This document shows positions 50,910-60,121 of a stretch of 64,000 bases of DNA, one piece after another. This stretch comes from JABDQW01 sp942492025. Lineage in GTDB: Bacteria > Pseudomonadota > Gammaproteobacteria > SZUA-229. The number at the start of each line of letters is the position of its first letter. Within the stretch, counting starts at the first letter, position 1. The notes under the pieces were generated by a model, which saw nothing but the letters and a program-made list of their open reading frames with translations, ran no database searches and was not told the DNA's origin. The position numbers were made by a program, and so were the translations under genes. The stretch covers positions 248,001 through 312,000 of the forward strand of contig CALODJ010000010.1 of NCBI GenBank assembly GCA_942492025.1, given 5' to 3'.

Positions 50910-51440
50910 TCAGACCGCGACTGCCGGATTGGGCCAGTGCCAGTTCTGCAAAGTGACCGGAATGGGGCGCATTTCAATACATTCAGTCGGACATACCTCA
51001 AAGCACTTTTCACAGCCGGTGCAAGCATCGCTGATTACAGCATGTATTTGTTTGGAACTGCCGACTATGGCATCAGTCGGGCAGCGTTTAAAACATTTTG
51101 TACAGCCGATGCAGAGTTCACTGTGAATTCTGGCGATCAGGAGTTCTTTGTCTTCCATGTCTGACAGGTCAGTGCTGATTCCAAGTTTATTCGCCAGTTC
51201 CATGGCAAGTGAGCGACCACCAGGTGGACAAATGGTCACATCGGCTTCGCCATTAACCAGTGCAGCGGCGGCGCGTGTGCAACCAGGAAAACCACATTGT
51301 CCGCATTGAGATCCAGGTAACATGCTCTCGATTTCCTCTTCGAGCGGATTTCCTTCAACAGCAAAGTAGGATGCTGCGGCACCAAGCAGGATGCCGAGTG
51401 AAATACCCAGCAGTGTGAGAATAAGAATGGATGTGATCAT
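50910..51440 (-). CDS. rnfB: Rnf complex Fe-S subunit B
   Basis: A 176-residue protein with an N-terminal membrane helix (ILILTLLGISLGILLGAAAS). A [4Fe-4S] motif GSQCGQCGFPGC follows, then CIGCTKCFKRCP and CTGCEKCFEVCP. It is likely to pass electrons to the low-potential ferredoxin that reduces NifH. It ends 9 bp before rnfC. Confidence 0.96.
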   Translation of the reverse strand: MITSILILTLLGISLGILLGAAASYFAVEGNPLEEEIESMLPGSQCGQCGFPGCTRAAAALVNGEADVTICPPGGRSLAMELANKLGISTDLSDMEDKELLIARIHSELCIGCTKCFKRCPTDAIVGSSKQIHAVISDACTGCEKCFEVCPTECIEMRPIPVTLQNWHWPNPAVAV

Positions 51441-51463
51441 AATATACTCCCTTTTTTATAGTG

Positions 51464-52045
51464 CTAGTTTGTGGTCAGGCCGGCGAAACCCATGAAGGCC
51501 AGCGACAGAAGACTGGCGACAACAAATCCAATCGGCGCACCCGCGAATGCTCTCGGTACTTCAGCAAGTGCCAGTCGTTCACGCAGACTCGCAAACACGA
51601 CCATCACGAGTGTGAATCCGAGTGCTGAACCGAAACCGTATATCAAACTCTGCATGAAACTGTGTTGTTCCTGTATGTTGAGTAATGCAACACCGAGGAC
51701 AGCGCAGTTGGTTGTAATCAATGGCAGGAAAATTCCCAGGACCTGATAGAGCGCCGGTGAGAATTTCCGTACGAACATTTCGGTAAACTGCACGACAGCC
51801 GCTATGACCAGGATGAAAGTCAGTATGCGCAGGAATTCAAGCCCCAGTGGCGCCAGTAACATATATTCGAGTAACCAGCTGGCTACTGCAGCGAGTGTGA
51901 GTACAAAGGTTGTCGCAAATCCCATACCCAGGGCTGAATCCAGTTTGCTGGAAACACCCATGAATGGGCACAGTCCAAGAAACTTTACCAGCACCACGTT
52001 GTTTACCAGTGCAGTAGAGACCAGAAGCAGTAAGTATTCAGCCAT
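51464..52045 (-). CDS. rnfA: Rnf complex membrane subunit A
   Basis: 193 residues from ATG 52045 (a GTG at 52057 is an unlikely alternative). NNVVLVKFLGLCPFMGVSSK and LITTNCAVLGVALLN are the conserved Cys-bearing helices matching RnfE. It is the first gene of the rnfABCDGEH operon. A sigma-54 element lies 37 bp upstream. Confidence 0.96.
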   Translation of the reverse strand: MAEYLLLLVSTALVNNVVLVKFLGLCPFMGVSSKLDSALGMGFATTFVLTLAAVASWLLEYMLLAPLGLEFLRILTFILVIAAVVQFTEMFVRKFSPALYQVLGIFLPLITTNCAVLGVALLNIQEQHSFMQSLIYGFGSALGFTLVMVVFASLRERLALAEVPRAFAGAPIGFVVASLLSLAFMGFAGLTTN

Positions 52046-52081
52046 TGTCAGGGACACCTAATAACCCGTTGCAGAACCTGA

Positions 52082-52097
52082 TGCATCAAACATGCCA
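52082..52097 (-). promoter_or_regulatory. Sigma-54 promoter of the rnf operon
   Basis: Read on the minus strand: TGGCATGTTTGATGCA, GG-N10-GC, with a -12 box ATGCA rather than TTGCA. It is 37 bp before the rnfA start. Confidence 0.78.
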
Positions 52098-52173
52098 GTT
52101 GGAAGTAAGTCGAGCTATGAAACGTAAATCAGGTAGTTAGCATTGATGTGCACAGGCTTGGTGCACCGTGGTG

Positions 52174-52189
52174 TGTCGTCAAGCGCACA
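52174..52189 (-). promoter_or_regulatory. NifA site 1 upstream of rnf
   Basis: TGTCGTCAAGCGCACA on the plus strand, an exact TGT-N10-ACA. The pattern is symmetrical, so it serves either strand. It is 77 bp upstream of the rnf sigma-54 element. Confidence 0.72.
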
Positions 52190-52214
52190 TTCGATGAATA
52201 TTTTGGACGTGTTG

Positions 52215-52230
52215 TGTCGTATCTGTAACA
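52215..52230 (-). promoter_or_regulatory. NifA site 2 upstream of rnf
   Basis: TGTCGTATCTGTAACA, an exact TGT-N10-ACA, 41 bp from site 1 (about four helical turns). It is close to the rnf side and ~190 bp from nifL. Confidence 0.7.
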
Positions 52231-52417
52231 AATATCTGTTGGTCTCATGCCTGTTCGAGCTACACGATTGAAGCATCAGCTTTTGTCGACTGCCTCATAT
52301 AAATCACGCATTATTATGTAGTTAACACGTGTTTTTGTATCCGCCAGTCTTTTCAGTGGCTCAAATACAGCCTGTTTCTGGATGTCTGTAACGCGTGCTG
52401 AAAATGATTCAAATTTT

Positions 52418-52433
52418 AGGCACGAACCTTGCT
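52418..52433 (+). promoter_or_regulatory. Possible sigma-54 promoter of nifLA
   Basis: AGGCACGAACCTTGCT has GG-N10-GC. It ends only 14 bp before ATG 52447, so transcription from it would favour the start at 52468. No TGT-N10-ACA site lies within 180 bp, so a different activator such as NtrC would be needed. Confidence 0.5.
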
Positions 52434-52446
52434 GGGTCTTAAATAA

Positions 52447-54123
52447 ATGCTTTCACCAAATAACCGTATGTCCATATCCAGTACAGCGCGCAACAGAGAC
52501 AGGGTAGAAGAAGTGCTTGGTGCATTTCTGGCCTCACCGCCTGCAGGCACTCCCGACGAGGTCATCGAGGCATTCGGACGCCTTGTAAGAACTGAGGGCG
52601 GGGTTTTGCCTCCGAGTGTATTTATGGAGGCTTTCGAGCAGTCACCTGTCGCAATTTCAATTACGGACCTTAACGCTAATATTCTTTATACAAATCATGC
52701 ATTTGAGCATCTAACAGGATATCCCAAGGATGAGCTGATTGGCAGCAGCCAGTCTATCTTGTCGTACAAGGTCACACCACCCGAGGTATACCAGGAGCTA
52801 TGGACCAATCTTGCCCAACAAAAATCCTGGAACGGTGTTCTTATCAACAAGCGCAAGAACGGTGAACGCTACCTGGCTGATCTGACCGTGACACCGGTGC
52901 TGGGGACAGGGAATTACACTCGCTACTACCTGGCATTGCACCGTGATGTTACGGAAGTTCACGAACTCGAAAGTAAGGTGCGTAACCAGAAAGTGCTAAT
53001 AGAATCTGTTGTGGATGCAGCACCTGTTGTGATTGCCTTGCTGGACAGTGATGGCAGGGTATTGCTGGATAACCAGGCCTACAAGAAATTACTCGGTGAC
53101 ATGCGTGGCAAGGAACCGGCAGATATGTTCATGAAACATTTGTCAGAAGTCATCGAAATGGATCGCAAGCGTGCGTGCAAGAAACGCACCGGCTTCGTTA
53201 ACCATGAAGTCGCGTTGGCGTTAAAGCATAATCTGACTTCACGCTGGTTTTCATGCTCAGGTGTCTGGGTCAATGAGTCCTATCCTGGAGCTGATTTTTA
53301 TTTTTCAGGTAGTGAAAATTGTGGACTGTTGCTGGTTGCAAATGAAATCACCGCGCAGAAAAAACAACAGGATCAGATTAAAACCAATGCGCTGCGTGCA
53401 CTAATGGCTGAGCAACAACTGGTCCACGGTATGCGGGAAACATTGTCTGGCGCCATATTTCAGTGTCAGGCGCCTTTGAATACGGCGTCTGCAGTCGTTG
53501 CAATGATGGAAAGGCGAGATGATGTTCGGAGTAATCCTGCACATACTGCGCTTCTTGATATTATCAAGTCTGGTGAAACGGTTCTGGGTAGCCTGCAGGA
53601 GGCTTTACCACCGGAAACTGTAGAGGCAGATGTTCCGATAAACATAAATGAGGTCATCAAGGATGTGATCGACATCTCTATTCAGCGGCTACTGGAACAC
53701 AGTGTGGTGGTTGATTGGGAGCCGGAAGCTGATTTGCCCAACGTAATAGGCAAACACTATGCGCTACGTTCACTATTTAAACAATTAGTGGACAACGCGA
53801 TCGATGCACTTGATGAGCCCGACTGCAGTCATCGGGAAATAGCTATCGTGACCCGCTCAATTGATGGGCAGGTAGAGATGATAATGCGAGATACGGGTCC
53901 AGGTATTCCGGAAGACAGACGATTAACCATTTTTGAACCTTTCTTCTCTGGATGGCAAAAGCAAAAATTTCGTCCAGGTATGGGTTTGACTATCGCGCTT
54001 GAAATTGTGCTTCAGCACGGCGGTGAGATATTTATTGATCCCCATTACAAGGCTGGGTGTGAAATTCATTTGCGTTTGCCAGTCGCCGGCCAAACCGCTA
54101 GTTTGAGAACTGACGATGACTGA
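52447..54123 (+). CDS. nifL: Nitrogen fixation negative regulator NifL
   Basis: A 558-residue protein; ATG 52468 (MSISSTARNRD) may be the true start, giving 551. The PAS1 domain, which binds FAD in NifL, spans ~60-170 (FEQSPVAISITDLNANILYT). A second PAS is at ~185-300. A GHKL ATPase part follows, with N-box DNAIDAL and G-boxes RDTGPGIPEDRR and PGMGLTIALEI. The would-be H-box reads MRETLSGAIFQCQAPLN and has no His. NifL inhibits NifA under O2 or fixed nitrogen by direct binding. It overlaps nifA by 8 bp. Confidence 0.93.
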   Translation: MLSPNNRMSISSTARNRDRVEEVLGAFLASPPAGTPDEVIEAFGRLVRTEGGVLPPSVFMEAFEQSPVAISITDLNANILYTNHAFEHLTGYPKDELIGSSQSILSYKVTPPEVYQELWTNLAQQKSWNGVLINKRKNGERYLADLTVTPVLGTGNYTRYYLALHRDVTEVHELESKVRNQKVLIESVVDAAPVVIALLDSDGRVLLDNQAYKKLLGDMRGKEPADMFMKHLSEVIEMDRKRACKKRTGFVNHEVALALKHNLTSRWFSCSGVWVNESYPGADFYFSGSENCGLLLVANEITAQKKQQDQIKTNALRALMAEQQLVHGMRETLSGAIFQCQAPLNTASAVVAMMERRDDVRSNPAHTALLDIIKSGETVLGSLQEALPPETVEADVPININEVIKDVIDISIQRLLEHSVVVDWEPEADLPNVIGKHYALRSLFKQLVDNAIDALDEPDCSHREIAIVTRSIDGQVEMIMRDTGPGIPEDRRLTIFEPFFSGWQKQKFRPGMGLTIALEIVLQHGGEIFIDPHYKAGCEIHLRLPVAGQTASLRTDDD

Positions 54124-55675
54124 AACCGTACTCGAGGAAAAATCATCGACTGCACGAAACACACTGGTGCAGGCTGAGCTGGATACGCTGTACCGCGTAA
54201 GTCAGGTATTGAGTCAGTCACTTGAATTAAAGGACACACTGGCTGCAGTGCTCGAACTGCTGCACGATCAGGGTAGTTTGCACAACGGTATGGTGTGCCT
54301 GATCGAAGAGGACAGTAAAGAACTCATGGTTTATGCAGCACATAATGTGGAAGGCGAAAAACTTTCATCACCTATTCGCTACCAACCCGGCGAAGGTCTG
54401 GTAGGTGAGATTATGAATCTTGAAAAGTCTATCGTCGTCCAGCGTCTGGCTGACGAACCAAAATTTCTCGATCGTATGGGCATCTACAGTACCAATCTGC
54501 CATTCATCGGTGTGCCCATATTTATTGACGAACATGAACCCGTCGGTGTATTTGTTGCACAACCACCCATCGGTGGCGAGTTGTTGAATGAACAGGCGCG
54601 ATTCCTGGAGATGGTGTCAAACCTGGTGGGCCAGAGTGTCAAGCTTTCACGTATGGTTGCGCGTGAGCGACGCGCGCTGGAAGATGAACGCGACAACCTC
54701 CGACGCGAAGTCCGGGCTGAACATGGCTTCAACAGCATTGTGGGCCATACACTGCCCATGCGAAGGGTTTTCGAACAGGTTCGACAGGTGGCGAAATGGA
54801 ATACAACGGTGTTGATACGTGGTGAATCAGGTACAGGTAAGGAACTGATTGCGCATGCCATTCATTATAATTCACCTCGCGCAAGCGGCAGTTTTATCAA
54901 ACTGAATTGCGCTGCGCTACCCGATAACTTGCTCGAGTCAGAATTGTTCGGACATGAAAAAGGCGCCTTCACGGGTGCAGTGAGTCAACGCAAGGGACGA
55001 TTTGAGCAGGCTGACGCTGGCACACTGTTTCTCGATGAGATCGGTGAAATTTCAGCTACTTTCCAGGCGAAGTTGTTGCGTGTGTTGCAGGAAGGCGAGT
55101 TTGAGCGCGTTGGTGGAGCCCGTACGATCAAGGTCGATGTCCGTGTTATCGCCGCAACCAACCGTGACCTCGAATCTGAAGTTGAGAAAGAAGAATTCAG
55201 AGAGGATCTGTATTACCGTCTCAATGTAATGCCCATTAATATGCCTTCATTGCGTGAACGAGCTGAAGACGTACCGGACCTGTCGCGTTTCCTGGTAGAG
55301 AAAATCGGTCGAAAACAGGGTCGTCCGCTGTCGATTATGGATAGTGCCGTCAGACTACTGATGCGTCACGACTGGCCAGGTAATGTGCGCGAACTGGAAA
55401 ACTGTCTGGAGCGTGCGGCAATCATGTCAGAAGATGGCGTGATTGATCGCGATATTATCAAACTGGCTGGCCTGGAGGAGAACGACGGTGTCATTGATGT
55501 GGCTCCGACAGCCATTGATCTGGATGACCCTGAACTTGATGAACGTGAGCGTGTAATCGCAGCACTGGAACAGGCGGGTTGGGTACAGGCAAAGGCCGCA
55601 CGACTTCTGGGTATGACACCACGCCAGATCGCCTACCGTATTCAGACGCTTGGCATCAAGGTACGCCAGATCTGA
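54116..55675 (+). CDS. nifA: nif-specific sigma-54 activator NifA
   Basis: A 519-residue protein with an N-terminal GAF domain (~25-185). The AAA+ core has Walker A GESGTGKE, the sigma-54-contact loop GAFTGA and Walker B GTLFLDEIGE. A C-terminal Fis-type helix-turn-helix follows (AKAARLLGMTPRQIAYRI). The linker has no Cys cluster, which fits the NifL-controlled gammaproteobacterial type rather than the O2-sensitive type. It should bind the TGT-N10-ACA sites mapped in this window. It is the second gene of the nifLA pair. Confidence 0.97.
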   Translation: MTETVLEEKSSTARNTLVQAELDTLYRVSQVLSQSLELKDTLAAVLELLHDQGSLHNGMVCLIEEDSKELMVYAAHNVEGEKLSSPIRYQPGEGLVGEIMNLEKSIVVQRLADEPKFLDRMGIYSTNLPFIGVPIFIDEHEPVGVFVAQPPIGGELLNEQARFLEMVSNLVGQSVKLSRMVARERRALEDERDNLRREVRAEHGFNSIVGHTLPMRRVFEQVRQVAKWNTTVLIRGESGTGKELIAHAIHYNSPRASGSFIKLNCAALPDNLLESELFGHEKGAFTGAVSQRKGRFEQADAGTLFLDEIGEISATFQAKLLRVLQEGEFERVGGARTIKVDVRVIAATNRDLESEVEKEEFREDLYYRLNVMPINMPSLRERAEDVPDLSRFLVEKIGRKQGRPLSIMDSAVRLLMRHDWPGNVRELENCLERAAIMSEDGVIDRDIIKLAGLEENDGVIDVAPTAIDLDDPELDERERVIAALEQAGWVQAKAARLLGMTPRQIAYRIQTLGIKVRQI

Positions 55676-55719
55676 TTCTATTCATGCCGGAACTGGCAAA
55701 GTCCTAAATGATCGTTTTC

Positions 55720-55735
55720 TGTTGCATAGCTGACA
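55720..55735 (+). promoter_or_regulatory. NifA site 1 for nifB
   Basis: TGTTGCATAGCTGACA, an exact TGT-N10-ACA, ~107 bp upstream of the sigma-54 element. Confidence 0.75.
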
Positions 55736-55752
55736 ACTGTGTTTTCAGGCTT

Positions 55753-55768
55753 TGTAATATTCCAGACA
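55753..55768 (+). promoter_or_regulatory. NifA site 2 for nifB
   Basis: TGTAATATTCCAGACA, an exact TGT-N10-ACA, 33 bp after site 1, the same spacing as in front of nifV. Confidence 0.78.
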
Positions 55769-55842
55769 TATGTACCCTCCAGAAGCTAGCACCATAACAA
55801 AAAATCATATAGATATCAGCCACTAATATTTTTTTCAGAAGT

Positions 55843-55858
55843 AGGCACGGCCTTTGCA
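55843..55858 (+). promoter_or_regulatory. Sigma-54 promoter of the nifB operon
   Basis: AGGCACGGCCTTTGCA with GG-N10-GC, 61 bp before the nifB ATG. Confidence 0.88.
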
Positions 55859-55919
55859 TTAATCATGGTAACGATGATCAGCCAGCGCCTTAACCGGCTT
55901 CGGATTTACGGGGGATACT

Positions 55920-57437
55920 ATGATCGAGCTCAACATACTTGGCCAGTCAGACAACACAAACAATGGTGGCGGTAATACAGAAGGTGGCTGCTCAGCCGGC
56001 AGTTGTGGAAGCACAGGTGACCAGATGTCACATCTACCTGAGGAAATCCGGCAGAAAGTTTTTAATCATCCTTGTTACTCAGAAGAAGCGCATCATCACT
56101 TTGCGCGCATGCACGTAGCGGTTGCACCTGCATGCAACATACAGTGCCACTACTGCAATCGAAAGTATGATTGCTCCAACGAGTCGCGACCGGGTGTGGT
56201 TTCAGAGCTGCTCGATCCTGATCAGGCCGTAAAAAAAGTGATGGCGGTTGCTGCGGAAATACCACAGATGACTGTGCTGGGCATTGCAGGTCCTGGGGAC
56301 CCGCTGGCTAATCCTGAACGGACTTTTTCAACTTTCCGTCAACTCAGCGAAAAAGCCCCTGATATCAAGCTATGTGTGTCATCAAACGGGTTGGCGCTGC
56401 CGGAACATGTAGACGAACTGTGTAAGCACAATATTGACCATGTCACATTGACTATCAACTGTATCGATCCTGATATAGGTGCAAAGATCTATCCCTGGAT
56501 ATTCTGGAATAACCGCCGCATCAAGGGCAGAAAAGGCGCGAAGATTCTTATCGAACAACAGCAGAAAGGCCTTGAAATGCTTGTCGAGCGCGGTGTGCTC
56601 GTCAAGGTAAATTCGGTAATGATCCCTGGTGTGAATGATGAGCATCTTAAAGAGGTCAGTAGAGTCGTAAAAGAGAAAGGCGCGTTTCTACACAATGTGA
56701 TGCCGCTCATAGCAGAAGCTGAACACGGTACTTTCTACGGTGTGATGGGGCAACGTGGACCAACAAACGATGAATTGATGGCACTGCAGGACGAATGTGC
56801 TGGCGATATGAACATGATGCGTCATTGCCGCCAGTGCCGTGCTGATGCGGTCGGCTTGCTCGGCGAAGACCGTGGTGAAGAATTTACCATGGATAAAGTT
56901 GAGATGATGGAGATTGACTACGAGGCCGCGATGGTCAAGCGTCGCAAAGTACATGAAGCCATCGAGGCGGAACTCGAAGCGAAGCAAAACAGGAAGAACG
57001 AAGCACTGGTAACACTGACGGCGTTAGACAAAAAGGATACGCGTCCGGTCTTGATGGCGGTAGCGACATCGGGTGGTGGGGTGATTAATCAACACTTTGG
57101 TCATGCTACGGAATTTCTGATTTACGAAGCTTCCTCAACAGACGTTCGTTTCGTCAGTCACCGCAAGGTTGACCTTTACTGCACGGGCGGTGACACCTGT
57201 GGTGATGCCGAAACTACACTGGATAGAATTATCCGCACTCTTGATGGGTGTGAGGTCGTGCTGTGTTCAAAGATTGGATATGAACCATGGGGAATGCTGG
57301 AATCGGCTGGGATTCAACCCAATGGTGAGCATGCTATGGAACCGGTTGAAGAGGCGGTAGCTGCTGTTTATCTTGAAATGACAAACAACGGTCAGCTTGA
57401 AGCGCCAACAGCTGAAGCCCAACAACTAACCGCGTAG
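55920..57437 (+). CDS. nifB: FeMo-co precursor (NifB-co) synthase NifB
   Basis: A 505-residue protein. The radical-SAM motif CNIQCHYC lies near residue 77 and the second set of cluster cysteines in MRHCRQCRADAVG. A C-terminal NifX-like domain (~375-480) contains GGGVINQHFGHATEFLIYE. The N-terminus holds a Gly/Asn/Ser run and GGCSAGSCG. It builds the [8Fe-9S-C] core of the cofactor using SAM. AAGG...GGGGA precedes the ATG. It heads an operon to nifQ. Confidence 0.98.
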   Translation: MIELNILGQSDNTNNGGGNTEGGCSAGSCGSTGDQMSHLPEEIRQKVFNHPCYSEEAHHHFARMHVAVAPACNIQCHYCNRKYDCSNESRPGVVSELLDPDQAVKKVMAVAAEIPQMTVLGIAGPGDPLANPERTFSTFRQLSEKAPDIKLCVSSNGLALPEHVDELCKHNIDHVTLTINCIDPDIGAKIYPWIFWNNRRIKGRKGAKILIEQQQKGLEMLVERGVLVKVNSVMIPGVNDEHLKEVSRVVKEKGAFLHNVMPLIAEAEHGTFYGVMGQRGPTNDELMALQDECAGDMNMMRHCRQCRADAVGLLGEDRGEEFTMDKVEMMEIDYEAAMVKRRKVHEAIEAELEAKQNRKNEALVTLTALDKKDTRPVLMAVATSGGGVINQHFGHATEFLIYEASSTDVRFVSHRKVDLYCTGGDTCGDAETTLDRIIRTLDGCEVVLCSKIGYEPWGMLESAGIQPNGEHAMEPVEEAVAAVYLEMTNNGQLEAPTAEAQQLTA

Positions 57438-57448
57438 GAACTATCACA

Positions 57449-57727
57449 ATGGCACTAAGCATAATCGAAACGTGTGTGAACTGCTGGGCATGTGCGCCCT
57501 TGTGTCCGAGTAAGGCTATCTACGAGGCTAAACCACATTTCATGATTGACGAAAAAAAGTGTACTGAGTGCGATGGCGACTACGCGGATACACAGTGCGC
57601 GAGCATCTGCCCGATCGAAGGCGCCATTCTCGATGCATTTGGTGTAGCCGTTAATGCACCCGGGTCGTTAACAGGCATTCCACCACAAAAAATGGCAGAG
57701 GCAATGGCCGAGATTCAGGCACGATAA
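57449..57727 (+). CDS. 2[4Fe-4S] ferredoxin (FdxN type) after nifB
   Basis: A 92-residue protein with CVNCWACAPLCP and CTECDGDYADTQCASICP. The latter has the longer loop typical of FdxN. It starts 11 bp after nifB. FdxN is the electron donor to NifB in model organisms. The C-terminal part (GIPPQKMAEAMAEIQAR) is helical. Confidence 0.9.
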   Translation: MALSIIETCVNCWACAPLCPSKAIYEAKPHFMIDEKKCTECDGDYADTQCASICPIEGAILDAFGVAVNAPGSLTGIPPQKMAEAMAEIQAR

Positions 57728-57756
57728 TTCGATACGTCTCTGAGAACCAGGAGAAT

Positions 57757-57984
57757 ATGATGGGTATATCATTGAACAATGCGGGGCATACGGCATACGC
57801 AGGCCCTTACGCAAAAACCTTGTGCAAGCTGGAGAAACGAATACAGGGTTCGTTCACCAACTGGAAAAAGCAACAGGAGGCGTGGCAAAAGTTTCATCAA
57901 ACAGCCGCCGGTAAGCATGTACCTCGGCGTGTCTGGATGCGGCATGGGGCCTTGCTGGAAGTCTTAAGCCGGAAGTGTTCCTGA
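57757..57984 (+). CDS. Small unrecognised protein between ferredoxin and nifO
   Basis: 75 residues (ATG 57757 or 57760) after a strong AGGAG. It is basic and helical (YAKTLCKLEKRIQGSFTNWK) and ends in RRVWMRHGALLEVLSRKCS. No motif is recognised. It is in the nifB operon, 29 bp after the ferredoxin and 18 bp before nifO. Confidence 0.65.
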   Translation: MMGISLNNAGHTAYAGPYAKTLCKLEKRIQGSFTNWKKQQEAWQKFHQTAAGKHVPRRVWMRHGALLEVLSRKCS

Positions 57985-58002
57985 CAAAGCGGATCATTAT
58001 AC

Positions 58003-58428
58003 ATGGCGACCATCGTGTTTTTCGAAAAGCCTGGCTGTATTAACAATACACGGCAGAAACAATTATTGGTAGAAGCCGGGCATGATGTTGAATGTCACAA
58101 CCTGCTGAATGTGCAATGGGAGGCACACGAGTTACGCCGCTACTTCAATGAGCTGCCTGTGGAAAAATGGTTTAACCCGAGTGCGCCGGCAATGAAAAAC
58201 GGTGACGTTTTACCGTCAGGTGTTAATGAAGAGCAGGCATTGGCACTAATGATGGATGATCCATTGTTGATCAGACGACCACTGTTGCGTATTGGTGACC
58301 AACGAAGAGCCGGTTTTGATGCAATCACTATAGATAACTGGATAGGACTCGCTTTGAGCAGGCAAATAGACAGTGCAGCTCTGGAGACGTGTCCACGTAA
58401 AGAAGGTCATCGTTGTGAGACGATTTAA
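58003..58428 (+). CDS. nifO: ArsC-family nitrogenase-associated protein NifO
   Basis: A 141-residue protein with thioredoxin/ArsC-like fold. IVFFEKPGCINNTRQKQLL has the active Cys. LRRYFNELPVEKWFNPSAPA and DDPLLIRRPLLRIGDQRRAG complete the pattern. NifO is linked to molybdenum handling and nitrate metabolism in Azotobacter. It probably works with NifQ encoded further down. Confidence 0.9.
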   Translation: MATIVFFEKPGCINNTRQKQLLVEAGHDVECHNLLNVQWEAHELRRYFNELPVEKWFNPSAPAMKNGDVLPSGVNEEQALALMMDDPLLIRRPLLRIGDQRRAGFDAITIDNWIGLALSRQIDSAALETCPRKEGHRCETI

Positions 58429-58474
58429 TTAATATACAGCAGATGGGTAATGACCCTGCAATTAGTCAACGGTT

Positions 58475-59761
58475 ATGTCGAGCGCAATCAATTTGGATGT
58501 AACAGAGAATAGAGCCGTGCAGCTTGATGACGGTGTCTACTGGATCGGTGCGCTCGATCCTGGATTACGTACATTTGACATTATTTTGAGTACAGCGAAT
58601 GGCACGACTTACAACGCTTATCTGGTAGAAGGCAGTGAGGGTTATGCTGTAATCGATACCGTCAAGGAGGAATATGCTGAAGATTTCTTCAGGCGTCTGG
58701 AAACAGTGACGGATTACAGCAACATCAAGTACATCATACTGAATCATCTCGAACCGGATCATACCGGCGCTTTACCAGAACTACTGGAACGGGCACCACA
58801 CGCGCACGTGTATATATCGCAACGCGCGCAAAGCATGCTCAAAGCGTTGCTTAAGGATGGGCGTGAAAAGCTCAACTACACGCCTGTCAAGACGAACGAT
58901 ACATTGTCACTGGGTAATCTCACACTGAAGTTTCTGAATACGCCATTTCTTCACTGGCCAGACACACAATGCACTTATCTGGCCGAGCGGGAAATCCTGT
59001 TCTCAGGAGATGTTTTTGGCTGTCATTTCTGCGATCCGAGATTGTTTAACGACAAGGTTGGAGATTTCCGGTTTTCGTTTGATTACTACTATGCCCACAT
59101 CATGCGCCCTTTCAAGCAATGGGTCCTGGAAGCGCTGGATCTGATTGAGCCGCTTTCGTTGAAAATGATTACGCCTGCCCATGGGCCCATCCTGCGCGAC
59201 AGGCCACGGCGCTATGTGGCGCATTACCGGGAGCTTGCAACTTCAAGCCTCAGTGGCGAGCTCAGTGAAAACGAGAAGTCATTGATCATTTTCTATATGA
59301 GTTCCTATGGCAATACGGCTCGTATGGCAGAAGCAATCTATGCAGGGATGGATGATGTCAAGGGTGTACGTGTCTCCCTTTATGACTTGCAGGGTGGTGA
59401 GACCGAGCCTTTTGTCGACCTGATCGAAGAAGCCGATGCACTGATGTTCGGTTCACCTACGATAAACGGCGATGCTGTTAAGCCGGTGTGGGATCTGTTG
59501 TCATCTCTGGTTGTAGTCAACCTTAAAGGCAAGCTGGGCGCTGCCTTTGGATCCTATGGCTGGAGTGGCGAAGCCGTTGGCATGATCGAAGACCGAATGC
59601 GCGGACTAAAAATGCGTGTGCCAACCACGGGCTTGCGTATCAAGCTGATACCAACTGATGAAGAGTTGGAGCAGTGCAGGTCATTTGGCAAGGAGATTGC
59701 AGAGTGCCTTGTTGGCAGGGGCAAGAACAGGGGCAAGGTTATCGAAATGGCCGAGTTGTAA
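58475..59761 (+). CDS. Flavodiiron protein (FprA-type)
   Basis: A 428-residue protein. The N-terminal metallo-beta-lactamase domain carries HLEPDHTGALPE, then LHWPDTQ, FSGDVFG and TPAHGPI, giving the di-iron ligands. The C-terminal flavodoxin domain starts at ~270 (FYMSSYGNTARMAEAI) and binds FMN. It reduces O2 to water (or NO to N2O). In Rhodobacter and related diazotrophs a nif-regulated fprA exists. Here two [2Fe-2S] ferredoxins follow and may supply its electrons. A start at GTG/ATG 58475 fits the family. Confidence 0.92.
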   Translation: MSSAINLDVTENRAVQLDDGVYWIGALDPGLRTFDIILSTANGTTYNAYLVEGSEGYAVIDTVKEEYAEDFFRRLETVTDYSNIKYIILNHLEPDHTGALPELLERAPHAHVYISQRAQSMLKALLKDGREKLNYTPVKTNDTLSLGNLTLKFLNTPFLHWPDTQCTYLAEREILFSGDVFGCHFCDPRLFNDKVGDFRFSFDYYYAHIMRPFKQWVLEALDLIEPLSLKMITPAHGPILRDRPRRYVAHYRELATSSLSGELSENEKSLIIFYMSSYGNTARMAEAIYAGMDDVKGVRVSLYDLQGGETEPFVDLIEEADALMFGSPTINGDAVKPVWDLLSSLVVVNLKGKLGAAFGSYGWSGEAVGMIEDRMRGLKMRVPTTGLRIKLIPTDEELEQCRSFGKEIAECLVGRGKNRGKVIEMAEL

Positions 59762-59810
59762 AAACAGACGACTAACCAAGACTATTTTTTAATCATAACA
59801 GGAGAAAATC

Positions 59811-60095
59811 ATGGCGAAAGCAAATGTAACTTTTCAGGATATTGACCTGACTGTCAGCGTACCAGTAGGTACTCGCGTAATCGAACTCTCAGAGAAAGTA
59901 GGCTCTGGCATTATCTACGGTTGCCGAGAGTGTGATTGCGGTACCTGCATGATGGAAGTAACCGACGGCTGGAGAAACTTGAGTGATCCAACCGTGCTGG
60001 AAGACAAAGTACTGAAGGAGAATATGGCTGGCAGACATCAGCGTCTTGCGTGTCAGGCTCAGATCCTCGGTGACTGTAAAGTCAAACCAGCATAA
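59811..60095 (+). CDS. Plant-type [2Fe-2S] ferredoxin
   Basis: A 94-residue protein with C-x4-C-x2-C in CRECDCGTC and the last Cys in LACQAQ. A third Cys lies inside the loop (REC). AGGAGAA lies before the ATG. It stands between the flavodiiron gene and FeSII and is likely an electron donor to one of them. Confidence 0.88.
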   Translation: MAKANVTFQDIDLTVSVPVGTRVIELSEKVGSGIIYGCRECDCGTCMMEVTDGWRNLSDPTVLEDKVLKENMAGRHQRLACQAQILGDCKVKPA

Positions 60096-60121
60096 CGAAT
60101 TATCACGTATGGAGATCAATC

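Noticed and set aside
52447..54123. nifL as an ordinary two-component sensor kinase
   Set aside because: It has PAS and GHKL ATPase parts but no His in the H-box position, and its gene overlaps nifA. Both fit NifL, which acts by binding NifA.
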